From Oryzomonas japonica (GTDB lineage: Bacteria; Desulfobacterota; Desulfuromonadia; Geobacterales; Pseudopelobacteraceae): 64,000 bases of DNA. The position numbers and the translations under genes were made by a program. The notes beneath the pieces were generated by a model. That model ran no database searches and was not told the origin of the DNA. It saw nothing but the letters and a program-made list of their open reading frames with translations. The DNA is taken from assembly GCF_008802365.1 (NCBI RefSeq), contig NZ_VZQZ01000002.1:1-64000 (forward strand), given 5' to 3'. Position 1 is the stretch's first letter. Every line of letters begins with the position of its first letter. Of this stretch, positions 43,387-53,673 are shown in pieces.

Positions 43387-44727
43387 TCAAGTTATATTAA
43401 GGCCACTAACAGAACAAAGCTCATTCGTCTTTTCGGTTGCTATATTATTCATATTATAAAGCGCAATTGCGACACCCAGCCCAAACCACCAATATATTTC
43501 ATATAAATCCATTCCAAAAAGACCAAGCACCAACCTGATTACAATATAGAAAAATAACGCCATTGTAATTGATATGATAAATTTTATATCTTTTATATTT
43601 TCTTCACTTTTGTACTTTACCAAATCATCTATGCCATCAACACTAAGTAGCTTGATGTTATACAGCAATAAGCGTTGTAAATTATTTTTTATCATATAAA
43701 GCATTGTCAGTAATTTGTATATTAACATTAAAAATATTATAAGCCCTTGTATTCCTAAATTTGTTGCAACTTCTAAATATAGATTATGTGTATCTTGCGA
43801 CCTGTTAAAATATTGTGATCTGACTTTAGGAAAAGCTTGTATTCCGACGCCAAGAGGATGCTTGTAAAAGATATCTATGGCATCTTTCAAGATCTCTATT
43901 CGTTTTTCAGAAGATTGACCTTCCTTTTCATGTAAGGTGAATATGGAGTCAAACCTCTCGGCATATTGCCCTGGTATAAATGAGTAAGACAAAATTATAA
44001 TAGGGATCAAGATTAAAATGTACTTTACGCGCTTCAAGCTCAATAGTATAAAAGCTACGAAAAAAATAAAACCGACATAACCTGTTCTTGATCCCGTATA
44101 TAAAATTATGTTCAAAGCAAACACAGCTAACACGAAAAGGCCCATTTTTATATACTTATTAACAAGTGGCCAAAGCGTATATATAAACGGCAGTGTGCCA
44201 AGGGCCATCCCTGAAAAAGAATTAGGGTGCTCATAGATCGGGGTGGGGCCATGAAGCCTCATAACTCCCTGATTTTCCCACATCATGCTTCCCGTTATTT
44301 TACCCAAAAAGCCTTCTTCACCCATCTTAAAGCAGGCCAACAAAAAGGCAGCCAAGAAAAATTTCAAGTGCCGTGGGCTTCTTACAAAACAGGTGATAAA
44401 CCACGCCATGCACGCAAACTTTATGATTCTATCCAAAAAGACATCAATGGATCTGTCAAAATCATAAGAAAACGGCAAAGAAATCACTAAAACAAAAAAA
44501 TACAATCCAATATAGGGGAAGAGAGGGCAATTCCAATTTAACTTAGGGGTAAATAAAATAGACGATATAATAAGAATGGATGCATAAATAAACTCAAATC
44601 GTATACTGCCAAGCATTGGTACTCTGATGCCTATTTCTAAAAACCATATAACAACATACCCACATAGCAGTAGGATATTTAATAGAGATATATTTGGATA
44701 TTCTGTTATTTCTATTTTGTTTTTCAT
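43387..44727 (-). CDS. O-antigen ligase/polymerase-like membrane protein (Wzy/WaaL)
   Basis: About 446 residues with some ten to twelve hydrophobic segments and a large extracytoplasmic loop, including SRTGYVG and a later THNLYLEVATNLGIQG, which fit the O-Antigen_lig (Wzy_C) family. It would polymerise or ligate the lipid-linked glycan in the periplasm. I start at 44727, just before the first membrane segment; a TTG at 44781 would overlap the next gene. AT-rich like its neighbours. Confidence 0.8.
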   Translation of the reverse strand: MKNKIEITEYPNISLLNILLLCGYVVIWFLEIGIRVPMLGSIRFEFIYASILIISSILFTPKLNWNCPLFPYIGLYFFVLVISLPFSYDFDRSIDVFLDRIIKFACMAWFITCFVRSPRHLKFFLAAFLLACFKMGEEGFLGKITGSMMWENQGVMRLHGPTPIYEHPNSFSGMALGTLPFIYTLWPLVNKYIKMGLFVLAVFALNIILYTGSRTGYVGFIFFVAFILLSLKRVKYILILIPIIILSYSFIPGQYAERFDSIFTLHEKEGQSSEKRIEILKDAIDIFYKHPLGVGIQAFPKVRSQYFNRSQDTHNLYLEVATNLGIQGLIIFLMLIYKLLTMLYMIKNNLQRLLLYNIKLLSVDGIDDLVKYKSEENIKDIKFIISITMALFFYIVIRLVLGLFGMDLYEIYWWFGLGVAIALYNMNNIATEKTNELCSVSGLNIT

Positions 44728-44765
44728 AAATTCCGCATATATTATACCATGTATATTAAAATAAG

Positions 44766-46124
44766 TTATTGTATCCGGCAAATGGAAAATCTGTACTTCC
44801 CAGATTTTTCAGGTTTGATGCAATCTACAAGCTTAATTGTTACGTTAACACTATTTCCGAACAAATTTATAAAATATTCAGATAATTCATATTGTGTACC
44901 TCCACTATAATCTAAAGCAGGAACTACCAATAAAACAATCTGATCCATAGTTTCTTGCACAATCTGCAATTGTGCTATGCCGGAAAATTTAGTCAACGTA
45001 TTTTCAATCAATGACACGCCAGCGACCCTGGAACCATCCCTTCGGATCAAGTAATCCGCGACTCTGCCGGTAACTTGTTCCATTAAAGGCAGCCCCCTTC
45101 CGCAGGAGCACTTTCGTTCGCTTGGAATCCCCATATCCTCAACCTGGTATCGGATAAAAGGCATTGCATAATTCATTAAATCAGTGATTACAATCTTACC
45201 TTGTTCTCCTGGCTTTGCAGGAGTATTGTCTTCCTTCAGGAACTCAATGTAGAGATGTTCAATATTCAAATGCAAACCTTCGTGTTTCTCGCATTCAGAT
45301 GCGATCAGGCTTAATTCCTCACAACCATAACGGTCGGTAACTTTAACCCCAAAAACCGACTCAATAAACTTACGTTCATTTGGCAAAAGCATCATTGAGG
45401 TTGATAAGATGCCTCTAGGCTTTATCTCCTTGATTCCAAGCTTATTGACGTATTCCGCCAATATATAAAGAGAATGGGCATGACCATACAAAAGAGATGG
45501 TTTGGCGCGCTCCCATTCCGCCGCAAAAGTCTTCACGGCATGTTCCGTGACGTTCATGGTATCTAGATATATCAATGGGTTCAGCAGCCAGTTCTTTAAT
45601 TTTCCTTTTATATCTTTAGGCAGCTCAGGATTTCCCCATACGGCACCAACGGGTTCCCCAACCTCCCACCCAGTCCATCTGTCATGCCGACGAGCACAGG
45701 CGTTGCGCAATTCGCTGCACTTTTCGGTGAGATAAACGTCAAGTGGCTTTCCCGTCGAGCCCCCGGTTTTATAGTGTTGTAGCTCTGCCGTATCAAAATC
45801 GCGACTGATCATGCGCAGCGTATTTTTACGAATGTCTTCTTTGGTTAGAAGCGGAATAACCTGCAAATCCTCAGGAGAACGCACTGATTCGGGAGTAATC
45901 CCGGCTTTTTCGAACCTTTCGCGGTAAAATGAGTTATTTTCCCATACATGGCAAAGCATGCGCTCAAGCCGTTGCCATTGCCTGTTTTTCAACTCCTCTT
46001 CCGGTAAAAATTGTGTTTGCTCCAACTCGCGCCAGTATCGGAGGAGGGGACTGCCGTTAAGCCGGAAAATGAGCGGCTCGAACAGCTTGCGGCGTAGCAG
46101 CGACGATGTAATGCTACCCGGCAT
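44766..46124 (-). CDS. CapK/PaaK-like adenylate-forming enzyme
   Basis: A 452-residue member of the phenylacetate-CoA ligase-like (CapK, coenzyme F390 synthetase) family. The ATP loop KTGGSTGKPLDV, the core VTDRYGCEELSLIA and IRYQVEDMG with the C-terminal segment are present. Proteins of this kind are common in polysaccharide clusters, where they are thought to activate an acyl group or amino acid for glycan decoration; the substrate is not known. It overlaps the glycosyltransferase upstream by 11 bp. Confidence 0.8.
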   Translation of the reverse strand: MPGSITSSLLRRKLFEPLIFRLNGSPLLRYWRELEQTQFLPEEELKNRQWQRLERMLCHVWENNSFYRERFEKAGITPESVRSPEDLQVIPLLTKEDIRKNTLRMISRDFDTAELQHYKTGGSTGKPLDVYLTEKCSELRNACARRHDRWTGWEVGEPVGAVWGNPELPKDIKGKLKNWLLNPLIYLDTMNVTEHAVKTFAAEWERAKPSLLYGHAHSLYILAEYVNKLGIKEIKPRGILSTSMMLLPNERKFIESVFGVKVTDRYGCEELSLIASECEKHEGLHLNIEHLYIEFLKEDNTPAKPGEQGKIVITDLMNYAMPFIRYQVEDMGIPSERKCSCGRGLPLMEQVTGRVADYLIRRDGSRVAGVSLIENTLTKFSGIAQLQIVQETMDQIVLLVVPALDYSGGTQYELSEYFINLFGNSVNVTIKLVDCIKPEKSGKYRFSICRIQ

Positions 46125-47274
46125 GGTTCCTCCTTATTGCGTCCCATCTGTCGCAAAAGGAACGATAATAACCTTCCCATTGCGGCATGATGGTTCCCCA
46201 GGTGAATTTTTCGATTATTTTTCTTTTGGAATTGCCACCTAGCTTTTTCCTCAATTCCTGGGAATCGGCAAGGCTGAGGATGGCATTTGCCAATGCCACA
46301 GCATTGCCTGGTGGAATACAGGCGCCATTCGTATCGTCAACCAGTTCGCTGTTGCCACCGACCGCAGTGGCCACCACGGGGAGGCCGCAGGCCATGTATT
46401 CCAATATGGCATTCGACAGGCCCTCCTTGTCGGAACACAAAACGCCGACATCAATATGGTGCAGATAATCGCTCACATTGGCGACAGCGCCCATGAAATG
46501 CACTCTGTCGCCGACATCCAGAGTATCGGCAAGGCGCTGTAGTTCCACTCTCAGCCTGTCGTCGCCCAAAATGACTAGTCGAATGATCTTCCTGGGGGCA
46601 CTAGTCTTCAATTCCGCTAAAGCGTGAAGCAGAATATCTATTCTTTTCACTGGCTTCAGGTTGGCTACGATCCCTATCCACAAATCGGCACGATACTCTT
46701 CGAAAAGAACGGGGCAATCCGGTGGCAGCATTGGGAAGTCAAGACCATTGCCAATTACTGTGATATTTTCAAGAGGTATGTTTTCATATCGAACTATATG
46801 TTCCTTTATGGCAAAGGCGTTAGCTGCTATGCCATCCGCTGATCGCAAAACAAACGGTTTGATTTTTTTATACAGCCAATGATAGGAAGGTTCATCGCTC
46901 CCCAAGCCCAAATCTCTGCGGCTGACAATCAAAGAATGCTGTTGTTTGCTCAGTAATTTCCCCAACCATCCAACAAAGATCGAATCTTCAAAAAAGGTCT
47001 GAACGATATCGATATCCATTTCGCGAAGAAGGCGCTGATAATCTAAAAGGACCAGAGGAAAGCCGGGCTTCAGGAATCCTCTATACCCCAGTGTGACAAC
47101 CTTGCATGGTAATGAATTTCGTATCATCCATGGAGATTCATACAAACATACCAGCGTGACTTCAAACATATTCCGGTCCAAACGTTCGATGATGCTCAGG
47201 AGTTGCTTCTCAGTTCCCCCTTTATCGGAATCGATAGTGTCGATGAGATATGCGATGTGAATTTTTTTTGTCAT
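46114..47274 (-). CDS. Glycosyltransferase family 4
   Basis: A 386-residue GT-B enzyme. N-terminal DKGGTEKQLLSIIERL acceptor domain; C-terminal donor domain with VANLKPVKRIDILLHAL, then SDKEGLSNAILEYMACGLPV, the E-x7-E motif of retaining GT4 enzymes, and VGGNSELVDD. It transfers a sugar from a nucleotide donor to the growing lipid-linked glycan on the cytoplasmic side. Confidence 0.88.
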   Translation of the reverse strand: MTKKIHIAYLIDTIDSDKGGTEKQLLSIIERLDRNMFEVTLVCLYESPWMIRNSLPCKVVTLGYRGFLKPGFPLVLLDYQRLLREMDIDIVQTFFEDSIFVGWLGKLLSKQQHSLIVSRRDLGLGSDEPSYHWLYKKIKPFVLRSADGIAANAFAIKEHIVRYENIPLENITVIGNGLDFPMLPPDCPVLFEEYRADLWIGIVANLKPVKRIDILLHALAELKTSAPRKIIRLVILGDDRLRVELQRLADTLDVGDRVHFMGAVANVSDYLHHIDVGVLCSDKEGLSNAILEYMACGLPVVATAVGGNSELVDDTNGACIPPGNAVALANAILSLADSQELRKKLGGNSKRKIIEKFTWGTIMPQWEGYYRSFCDRWDAIRRNHAG

Positions 47275-47294
47275 GAAATGCCTTCACCCATCAC

Positions 47295-48278
47295 TTACAG
47301 ATAACCAGATACGCGCGACCTGAAGCTCCCCCTGGTTTCAAACCTGCCAACACTGATCCTGGGAATTTCCAGCAGACAATTCTGCGCAGACCATATCCCA
47401 GGCGTAGTAGTTACAGCAGTTTCATATCCCGCCAGGTGTACCTGCTCTTTCACGCAACTGTTTAAATTCCCATTAGGATACGCAAAATGCCTGGGCGGTA
47501 AGCCGGTCATTCTGGTAATCTCCAGATGAGCCGTTCGAAGTGATCCCTGAACCTCTTGGGGGGTAAGTTGGTCCAATAATTCATGCCCATGGGTGTGTGA
47601 GCCGACAGTAACACAAGCCGAAGCCGCAAGGCGTCGCGACTCCTCCGGGGTCAGCATTTGCAGGGAAGCCCCGACATCAGCGTATGGCTCCAAAATGCTC
47701 TCAACGTTTTTATCACGATCCGGCGGCGCCATGAGCTTCAACCTGCTCAGAATTCCCTGGACTTGCTGCCATCGACATTGTTCACTGGCCAGATGAGAAA
47801 TCTTGTAACGCTCATTCTGACCATTCAATGTCAGGCAAACGTGTATGTCACGGGGCACATCAAGCAAGTTAATGATCCGGTCGTACCAATACTGTTTTTG
47901 GTCCACGACCGCCTGAGTAGCTATAAACACGGTGAATGGAAGCCCCATCGATTCCATTAACGGCAATACGACATCAATATTCCCCTTGTATCCATCGTCA
48001 AACGTCACAACCGCGAATGGCCTATGGGAATCCGTTTTCCCCGTGATCCTATCGAGTGCATGATCCATTGATACAACATCAAAATGGGTCTTCAGAAAGA
48101 TCATCTGCCACCGGAAATCCGATTCCCGGACGACCGTCCAGGCAGGCAACTTAAAATCGTCCGGGAGTACCTCGTGGTACATCAGCACGACACCTGAAGA
48201 CGGAGACATTCGGCTGATGGCGCATTTGGCAACGATCTCCGGGAAAAAATATCTAAACAAACGATTCTTGAGCCCCAC
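47295..48278 (-). CDS. Polysaccharide deacetylase (NodB domain)
   Basis: A 327-residue carbohydrate esterase 4 protein. VTFDDGYKGN supplies the catalytic and metal Asp pair, SHTHGHELL the metal His pair, and FAYPNGNLN the later motif. It has no clear signal peptide. It removes acetyl groups from N-acetylhexosamines of the polysaccharide or its precursor. It starts 2 bp from the end of the next gene. Confidence 0.86.
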   Translation of the reverse strand: MGLKNRLFRYFFPEIVAKCAISRMSPSSGVVLMYHEVLPDDFKLPAWTVVRESDFRWQMIFLKTHFDVVSMDHALDRITGKTDSHRPFAVVTFDDGYKGNIDVVLPLMESMGLPFTVFIATQAVVDQKQYWYDRIINLLDVPRDIHVCLTLNGQNERYKISHLASEQCRWQQVQGILSRLKLMAPPDRDKNVESILEPYADVGASLQMLTPEESRRLAASACVTVGSHTHGHELLDQLTPQEVQGSLRTAHLEITRMTGLPPRHFAYPNGNLNSCVKEQVHLAGYETAVTTTPGIWSAQNCLLEIPRISVGRFETRGSFRSRVSGYL

Positions 48279-48280
48279 GC

Positions 48281-49336
48281 CTATCTACCCCGCACCCTTT
48301 TGCATAGTTCTTTGGACTGGTCCAGAACACTGAACAAATGGGAACGCCACGTGCCTCGTTTCATGTCGCATCGATAGAGTACCCGCGACTCATTTGTCCA
48401 AATGCCTTTGTAACTCTCATCGCCCTGGAGAAAATTGAACTCAGTCACACCTTTCGAACAACAGTTTTCAAGCGCCAGAAAGAGCAGAACCGAACCAGGG
48501 CTCAAATCCCCATAAGCCGGATCATGGGCGACCTGATAGTAAAAAAAACGGTTGCAAAACTCGAAGCCGTAGATGACTGCAATCAACTTGTCGTGCAGGC
48601 GAAGCCCATAGAAACGAACCATACTCGATTCCTGGGCGAGGAGTCGATGTAACGACTCCACGCGACCACCTTCAAAAGTGCTCTCAAGGGCTCTCTCCAA
48701 CGCCCTTTTCTGATGAAGGGCAAATAAAGCATCTAAGAAAAAAGTGTGGGTGCCGTTATCCACCGAGGAGACCAACTCCCCTCCGGACTCCAGAAACTTA
48801 CGTACCATGGAACGCAAATTATAACGTTTTTTTTGCTTGAATTCCCCTAGTAAATCATCAAAATTCCGAGGCAAAATCTTGAATGGTTCTACGGAAACAC
48901 TCTTTGCCGGCAGGTTCCAGTCAGCCAGTTCATCCTCTAAAACCCAGTCCAGTATAAATCGATCCCAGTCGGGGACTTTCAGCAGGTACTCATGTAGTGC
49001 TTTGGCACATCTTGCCCTGTCACATGGCCTGCTTATCAACCCAACGGGGTCAGGATAGAAATCCGTACCCAGAAAACGTAGGTCTCTCCCACCCAACGCA
49101 TTAGGTTTGCTGACCAAGGGGAGCACTGCCTTTATCCTGCCATCAAGCTTTACCACCAGAACGAGCAGACTGTCCTCACGACAAAGATGCTCCGCAGATG
49201 CTTTTAACCAGTCGCCGCTGCAAAAAAAACTGGGGTATGACATGTTCTGAGCTATTTCGGTACAAACATCCCAGACTGGGCACAAATCTGCTTTGACGAC
49301 AGGTTCGACGGTGAAATCTGGGTTCATCTCACTCAT
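48281..49336 (-). CDS. FemAB-like GNAT acyltransferase
   Basis: A 351-residue protein of the Acetyltransf_6 (BioF2-like/FemAB) fold with two GNAT domains. YQVAHDPAYGDLSPGSVLLF and the following FNFLQGDESYKG are typical of members found in exosortase and exopolysaccharide clusters. It may add an acyl or aminoacyl group to the glycan. ATG start; the protein appears complete. Confidence 0.8.
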   Translation of the reverse strand: MSEMNPDFTVEPVVKADLCPVWDVCTEIAQNMSYPSFFCSGDWLKASAEHLCREDSLLVLVVKLDGRIKAVLPLVSKPNALGGRDLRFLGTDFYPDPVGLISRPCDRARCAKALHEYLLKVPDWDRFILDWVLEDELADWNLPAKSVSVEPFKILPRNFDDLLGEFKQKKRYNLRSMVRKFLESGGELVSSVDNGTHTFFLDALFALHQKRALERALESTFEGGRVESLHRLLAQESSMVRFYGLRLHDKLIAVIYGFEFCNRFFYYQVAHDPAYGDLSPGSVLLFLALENCCSKGVTEFNFLQGDESYKGIWTNESRVLYRCDMKRGTWRSHLFSVLDQSKELCKRVRGR

Positions 49337-49375
49337 AACAATAAGTCATATTCTGCAACATGAAGTCGGCATACA

Positions 49376-50293
49376 TCACTGAATATTCTTCCCTGCTCGC
49401 GCAAGCCTGTCGCAGTAATAAAGGATATTTTTCACGAGTCCTTTGTATGCCCGGATTTCAACAGGGTTTTGCTTGACGGCATCCCAAAAGTACAAAGTTG
49501 ATTTTCTCCGGTCCGTAGGCCGGTAATACTCCCCGCGGTTGCAGAAAGTAATTGAATAGGCTTCTCGAATGGTCCAAGGCGAAAGGAGTCCGGGATACGT
49601 TTCCAAAAAATTCTGCATAATCCGATCAGAACATCGCTGCCTTTCCTCCTGATTTTTCGACATCTGACCGGAGTGCCCTATTCTGTACGCCAACAAAGGT
49701 TCAGCGATAAAGTCGAATTCATACTCTGTAGAAATACGGAGCCACAAATCCCAATCAATTCCCATTTTCAATGATTCGTCAAACAGTCCCAAATTTTCCA
49801 GACATCGCTTGCGAACAATTGAAGAAGAAAAAGGAACAAAATTGTCCAGGAAAAGATAATTTGAAACCTTTCCCGAACGTGGCGTCAGATATTTGCTTTC
49901 AAGCCTGTAGTCGAGCTTTCGCCCCTGTTCATCAATATATCTTGCGCAAGAATAAACAACGCCTATTTGTTTTCGAGAAAACAGCGCCATTTGCATCTCT
50001 AATTTATTGTTATCCCAAAGATCATCGGCATCAAGAAAAGCGACAAAGTCTCCCTGTGCCTGACGCACCCCAACATTTTTCGCAGCAGCCTGCCCTTTGT
50101 TCTCCTGCTTAATGTAACTAACCAGAGGATTTTTTACGTATGTACTCATGACTTCTTCGGTGTTGTCACTGGAACCGTCATCGATGACAATTATTTCGAT
50201 GTCTTTAAAGGTCTGACCAAGCACCGATCCCAAACAATAGTCAAGATATTTACCATAGTTGTAGCATGTTATGACAACGCTGACTTTAGGCAT
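49376..50293 (-). CDS. Glycosyltransferase family 2
   Basis: A 305-residue GT-A enzyme. VSVVITCYNYGKYLDYCL, VIDDGSSDNTEEV and FLDADDLWDNN (the DXD metal site) are in the first 110 residues; the catalytic region includes GIDWDLWLRIS. It inverts configuration on transfer from a nucleotide sugar. It overlaps the toroid gene by 8 bp. Confidence 0.9.
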   Translation of the reverse strand: MPKVSVVITCYNYGKYLDYCLGSVLGQTFKDIEIIVIDDGSSDNTEEVMSTYVKNPLVSYIKQENKGQAAAKNVGVRQAQGDFVAFLDADDLWDNNKLEMQMALFSRKQIGVVYSCARYIDEQGRKLDYRLESKYLTPRSGKVSNYLFLDNFVPFSSSIVRKRCLENLGLFDESLKMGIDWDLWLRISTEYEFDFIAEPLLAYRIGHSGQMSKNQEERQRCSDRIMQNFLETYPGLLSPWTIREAYSITFCNRGEYYRPTDRRKSTLYFWDAVKQNPVEIRAYKGLVKNILYYCDRLARAGKNIQ

Positions 50294-51521
50294 GTCGCCC
50301 TCTTATGAGGTTATAAATCCTGTTGATTGATCTGCAGTTGTCCTTTATATCAACAGCCCAGAAATACAATTTATAGAGAATGGCGCTTGCGATAACTCTG
50401 GGAAGATCATTCCAATAGAAGCGCGCTTTATTGGAACCTGATTTTATATGCCACCCCATGGAACAGGCCTGATTAAAATTATAGTCAATACTTCTTGTAC
50501 ATGGCAGATCTATAACTTCGCTAATTAGAAAAAGAGTATGCACAGTAAACCACGTTGAGAACATGTTTGCCCTTTGCGGTGGAGCATAAGTATATTCCAT
50601 ACCCATATGATAAAATTCTGTGTTTCTTTTATAGTAGAAACCACCCTCAGAAGTAAGCTTCCTGATCAAGTTGCAGGCAGACTTTCTTAATGCCGTTTCT
50701 ATTTTATTGTGTTTGTATTTTGTAATTTTATACATATTGACAAGAATATCAACACAATCGACATCCTCACAGCTCCCACCTCCAAAATAATCAGAGAAGC
50801 CTCCGTCAATGTGTTGTATTGATAATACGGAATCAATAAGCTTTTCTCTATATTTTATATTGTGATTCAAATAATAATATAATATTAATTGATGATAGGC
50901 ACCATAAATAGCCGGAGCTATATCAGCACATCCTTCTGTACCCCATAAACCTGTAGTGCTGTCTATTTTTGTATCAAGCCAATTCAACAAATAATCAACT
51001 GCTGGTTTGGCTTCAGCAATATTATACTCTTCAAATAAATAAATTAAAAACTGCCCTACAAATAACAGATTGTTTCCTTCGAGCCAGGGACTCGTCCAAT
51101 CAATCCCACACAACCACCCATCTAAATACTCAATATCTAGATATTTTTCAGCAAATTTCAGCGAATATTCAGGTTTTATTCCGAGTATTTTGAGTGCCGG
51201 CAAAACATGTGCCGTGAGGTGCATTGAGAGATGGCCTCTGGAGTGGGCCTCACTGAGTAGTTTCCCCAGCGAAATTTCAGGACCAACAAAATATCCTGTA
51301 TCAGGATCCTGATGGGACAAGATATATTCAGCCCACTCCGCTTTCTCTTTTTCAGGAACTTCGCTTAATTTGCCGATAAAATGCATGATCATCAATGCAA
51401 AGCATGATGCGTAAAGCGTCTCTTTTCCGTCAATGCTACTTTTATACCTTCCAGCGCCCTCGATATGTGTGCATTGCAAATATTTATTAATTGATTTAAG
51501 TAAAAATTCTGATGTAATCAT
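50286..51521 (-). CDS. Uncharacterised alpha/alpha-toroid protein
   Basis: A 411-residue soluble protein made of repeated helical hairpins with Gly-rich turns (DPDTGYFVG, TTGLWGTEG, IDGGFSDYFGGG, SEGGFYYKRNT), the look of terpenoid-cyclase/prenyltransferase or glycosidase-type alpha/alpha toroids. No DXDD or QW catalytic motif is clear. It overlaps glycosyltransferase genes at both ends (8 bp and 4 bp), so it is made together with them and may modify or trim a glycan or lipid carrier. The function is unknown. Confidence 0.6.
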   Translation of the reverse strand: MITSEFLLKSINKYLQCTHIEGAGRYKSSIDGKETLYASCFALMIMHFIGKLSEVPEKEKAEWAEYILSHQDPDTGYFVGPEISLGKLLSEAHSRGHLSMHLTAHVLPALKILGIKPEYSLKFAEKYLDIEYLDGWLCGIDWTSPWLEGNNLLFVGQFLIYLFEEYNIAEAKPAVDYLLNWLDTKIDSTTGLWGTEGCADIAPAIYGAYHQLILYYYLNHNIKYREKLIDSVLSIQHIDGGFSDYFGGGSCEDVDCVDILVNMYKITKYKHNKIETALRKSACNLIRKLTSEGGFYYKRNTEFYHMGMEYTYAPPQRANMFSTWFTVHTLFLISEVIDLPCTRSIDYNFNQACSMGWHIKSGSNKARFYWNDLPRVIASAILYKLYFWAVDIKDNCRSINRIYNLIRGRHA

Positions 51522-52504
51522 TTTGCTCTGACCATGTTTTTAATTATAGCCACAACTTTACGAGGTAACAGCGATAATATGACCTTTTCGATTATTTTCC
51601 GTGTTATTATACCTCTCCAAATACCTTCCACAACAAATCTTCTCATTTCTAAATAGTTATTATCATAATATGTAGTGAGTACTGCATGTTCATACAACTC
51701 AACGATTCGTTTGCGAATATCAACATCCTGTAAATCATTTTCCTTTGCAACCTTACCGTTAATCACGAGGTTAGCCGCGTTATCTACAGCAGTGATGAGT
51801 CCTCTTGCCCTTTTACTATTATCTAATGTTGTATTTGTATTATGTCTTCGGTAGTAATATTTTAGCTCGGGCAAAGAAGCGACTTTAGATGTGGCTGATA
51901 TTTTCAGGCATAGATCATAATCCTCTGCTACCTTTAAAGACTTAGATTCATTAAACAAATCGACATCAAATAGTTTACTTCTCTTCACAAGCAACGATGA
52001 AGTACACATCAGGTTATTCTTGAACATCTCTGCAAATATCCATCCTTCCGGCATTTCATACCTGGGTTGATATTCTGGAGGATATTCGTTACCGTTTTGA
52101 TCCACCCAAATCTTTGATCCATATACCAGAGCAACTTCTTTATCTATTTTTGCCTTCTCAATTAATTGTTGGAGATGACCATTAATCCAATAGTCATCAC
52201 TGTCAAGAAAAGCAATCCATTCGCCACGCGCCAATATAATTCCCTTATTCCTGGCACATGCAGGCCGTCCACTGTTATCCTGGTATTGATACCTGATAGT
52301 AGGCTTATATTTTTCGACAAACTCACTTACAATTTCGCCGGTATTATCAACAGAACCATCATCAATAACTATCAATTCGAGATGTTGATAGGTCTGTGAC
52401 AAAACGCTCTTAATCGCTTCAGCAATAAATTCTGATGCGTTATATGCCGGCATGACAACTGACACCAATGGTTGATATGACATGGGGAGGTTTTCGTCTA
52501 CCAT
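51518..52504 (-). CDS. Glycosyltransferase family 2
   Basis: A 328-residue GT-A enzyme with VSVVMPAYNASEFI, VIDDGSVDNTGEI and FLDSDDYWING; the catalytic region contains AEDYDLCLKIS. The start may be 52504 or the ATG seven codons later (52483), which has no better ribosome-binding site. AT-rich. Confidence 0.88.
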   Translation of the reverse strand: MVDENLPMSYQPLVSVVMPAYNASEFIAEAIKSVLSQTYQHLELIVIDDGSVDNTGEIVSEFVEKYKPTIRYQYQDNSGRPACARNKGIILARGEWIAFLDSDDYWINGHLQQLIEKAKIDKEVALVYGSKIWVDQNGNEYPPEYQPRYEMPEGWIFAEMFKNNLMCTSSLLVKRSKLFDVDLFNESKSLKVAEDYDLCLKISATSKVASLPELKYYYRRHNTNTTLDNSKRARGLITAVDNAANLVINGKVAKENDLQDVDIRKRIVELYEHAVLTTYYDNNYLEMRRFVVEGIWRGIITRKIIEKVILSLLPRKVVAIIKNMVRAK

Positions 52505-52624
52505 TTAACCAGCCTTCCCTTAAAGAATAACCAGCACTATTAGATATTCAATTCCGTCAAAGGATATGGCAGCCCATTGTAAACCAATGCCACTAAAAAA
52601 AACTCGAACGAGCCCTCATAATCT

Positions 52625-53569
52625 TTAAGAGCTCCATTTAGTCAAAAGACGCTTGACCTTTATCACCGGTTCAAAAACCGGTTGCGGCAGGCTGCACAGC
52701 AGATAATATACTATGCTCTGCGCATCAAACGGACATATCTTCAGCGCCTTGGACAAACAAGACTTAGCCTTTTTTCTATCTTTCACGTCATAATAATAAA
52801 TAGATGCATATTTTCTATAAATGTCGTTCAGGTTGAGTTTAGCCGCATTACGCACGCTATTCTTATCGAGTCCAATCAAATCGTCGCTACGGGCAATTTC
52901 GGAATTAATAATCGTGACATGCCCATCCAGCATGCTGTCATATCTTTTGGAAACGCTACCAGCTCTTAAGCGGTAGCAAACGAGCTCCTCCCCGCAGAAT
53001 ATAATTTTGAACTTCCGTGTGACTCTAAGCCACAGTTCATAGTCCTCACAAAAGATATTCGGATTGAAAAAGCCGACCTCGTCCAAGCAGGATTTACGAA
53101 GCAAGGCCACAGATGGAGTGTTGATACGATTCCTCCTCAGAAATTCAAGGTATACATCTCCGCTGGGCATGCTGGTGGGGCGTTCGTTGGCAATACCCTT
53201 GCCGTTTTCATCAATAAGAGATGGATATGAATAGACCAGGGCGCAATTGGGCTCCTTTTCGATTATACGGACAAGGCTCTCTAGGTTTCCGGGCAGCCAC
53301 AGATCATCGTCATCGAGAAAAACCACATATAAGCCCTTTGCCGCGCCCAGGCCAAGGTTCCTGGCAGCGCCAACCCCAGCGTTGTCTTGTCTTAAATAGA
53401 TAACCCTATCAGAGACCGGGGCGAGTACGGAACGGATGTCCTGGCTGGACCCGTCATCCACGACAATAACTTCGAAGTTTGGATATGTTTGATTAAGAAC
53501 CGACTGAACAGATTCCAGCAGATACCGCATACCGTTGTAAGTTGGAATGATGACGCTTACCAGTTCCAT
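52625..53569 (-). CDS. Glycosyltransferase family 2
   Basis: A 314-residue GT-A enzyme: VSVIIPTYNGMRYLLESV, VVDDGSSQD, FLDDDDLWLPGN and CEDYELWLRVT. The start at 53569 is behind GGAGACAGGAT; the frame is open to 53587. The third GT2 gene of the cluster, 120 bp from the second, with no recognisable feature in the gap. Confidence 0.88.
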   Translation of the reverse strand: MELVSVIIPTYNGMRYLLESVQSVLNQTYPNFEVIVVDDGSSQDIRSVLAPVSDRVIYLRQDNAGVGAARNLGLGAAKGLYVVFLDDDDLWLPGNLESLVRIIEKEPNCALVYSYPSLIDENGKGIANERPTSMPSGDVYLEFLRRNRINTPSVALLRKSCLDEVGFFNPNIFCEDYELWLRVTRKFKIIFCGEELVCYRLRAGSVSKRYDSMLDGHVTIINSEIARSDDLIGLDKNSVRNAAKLNLNDIYRKYASIYYYDVKDRKKAKSCLSKALKICPFDAQSIVYYLLCSLPQPVFEPVIKVKRLLTKWSS

Positions 53570-53673
53570 ATCCTGTCTCCACGGCATAAAATTAGCCTAC
53601 CGGCACACGCTTTCTACGTGTTGTCTGACAATCTCGGTTAGATTGGAAGCTCGTTGAGGGCTCGGTTCACACA

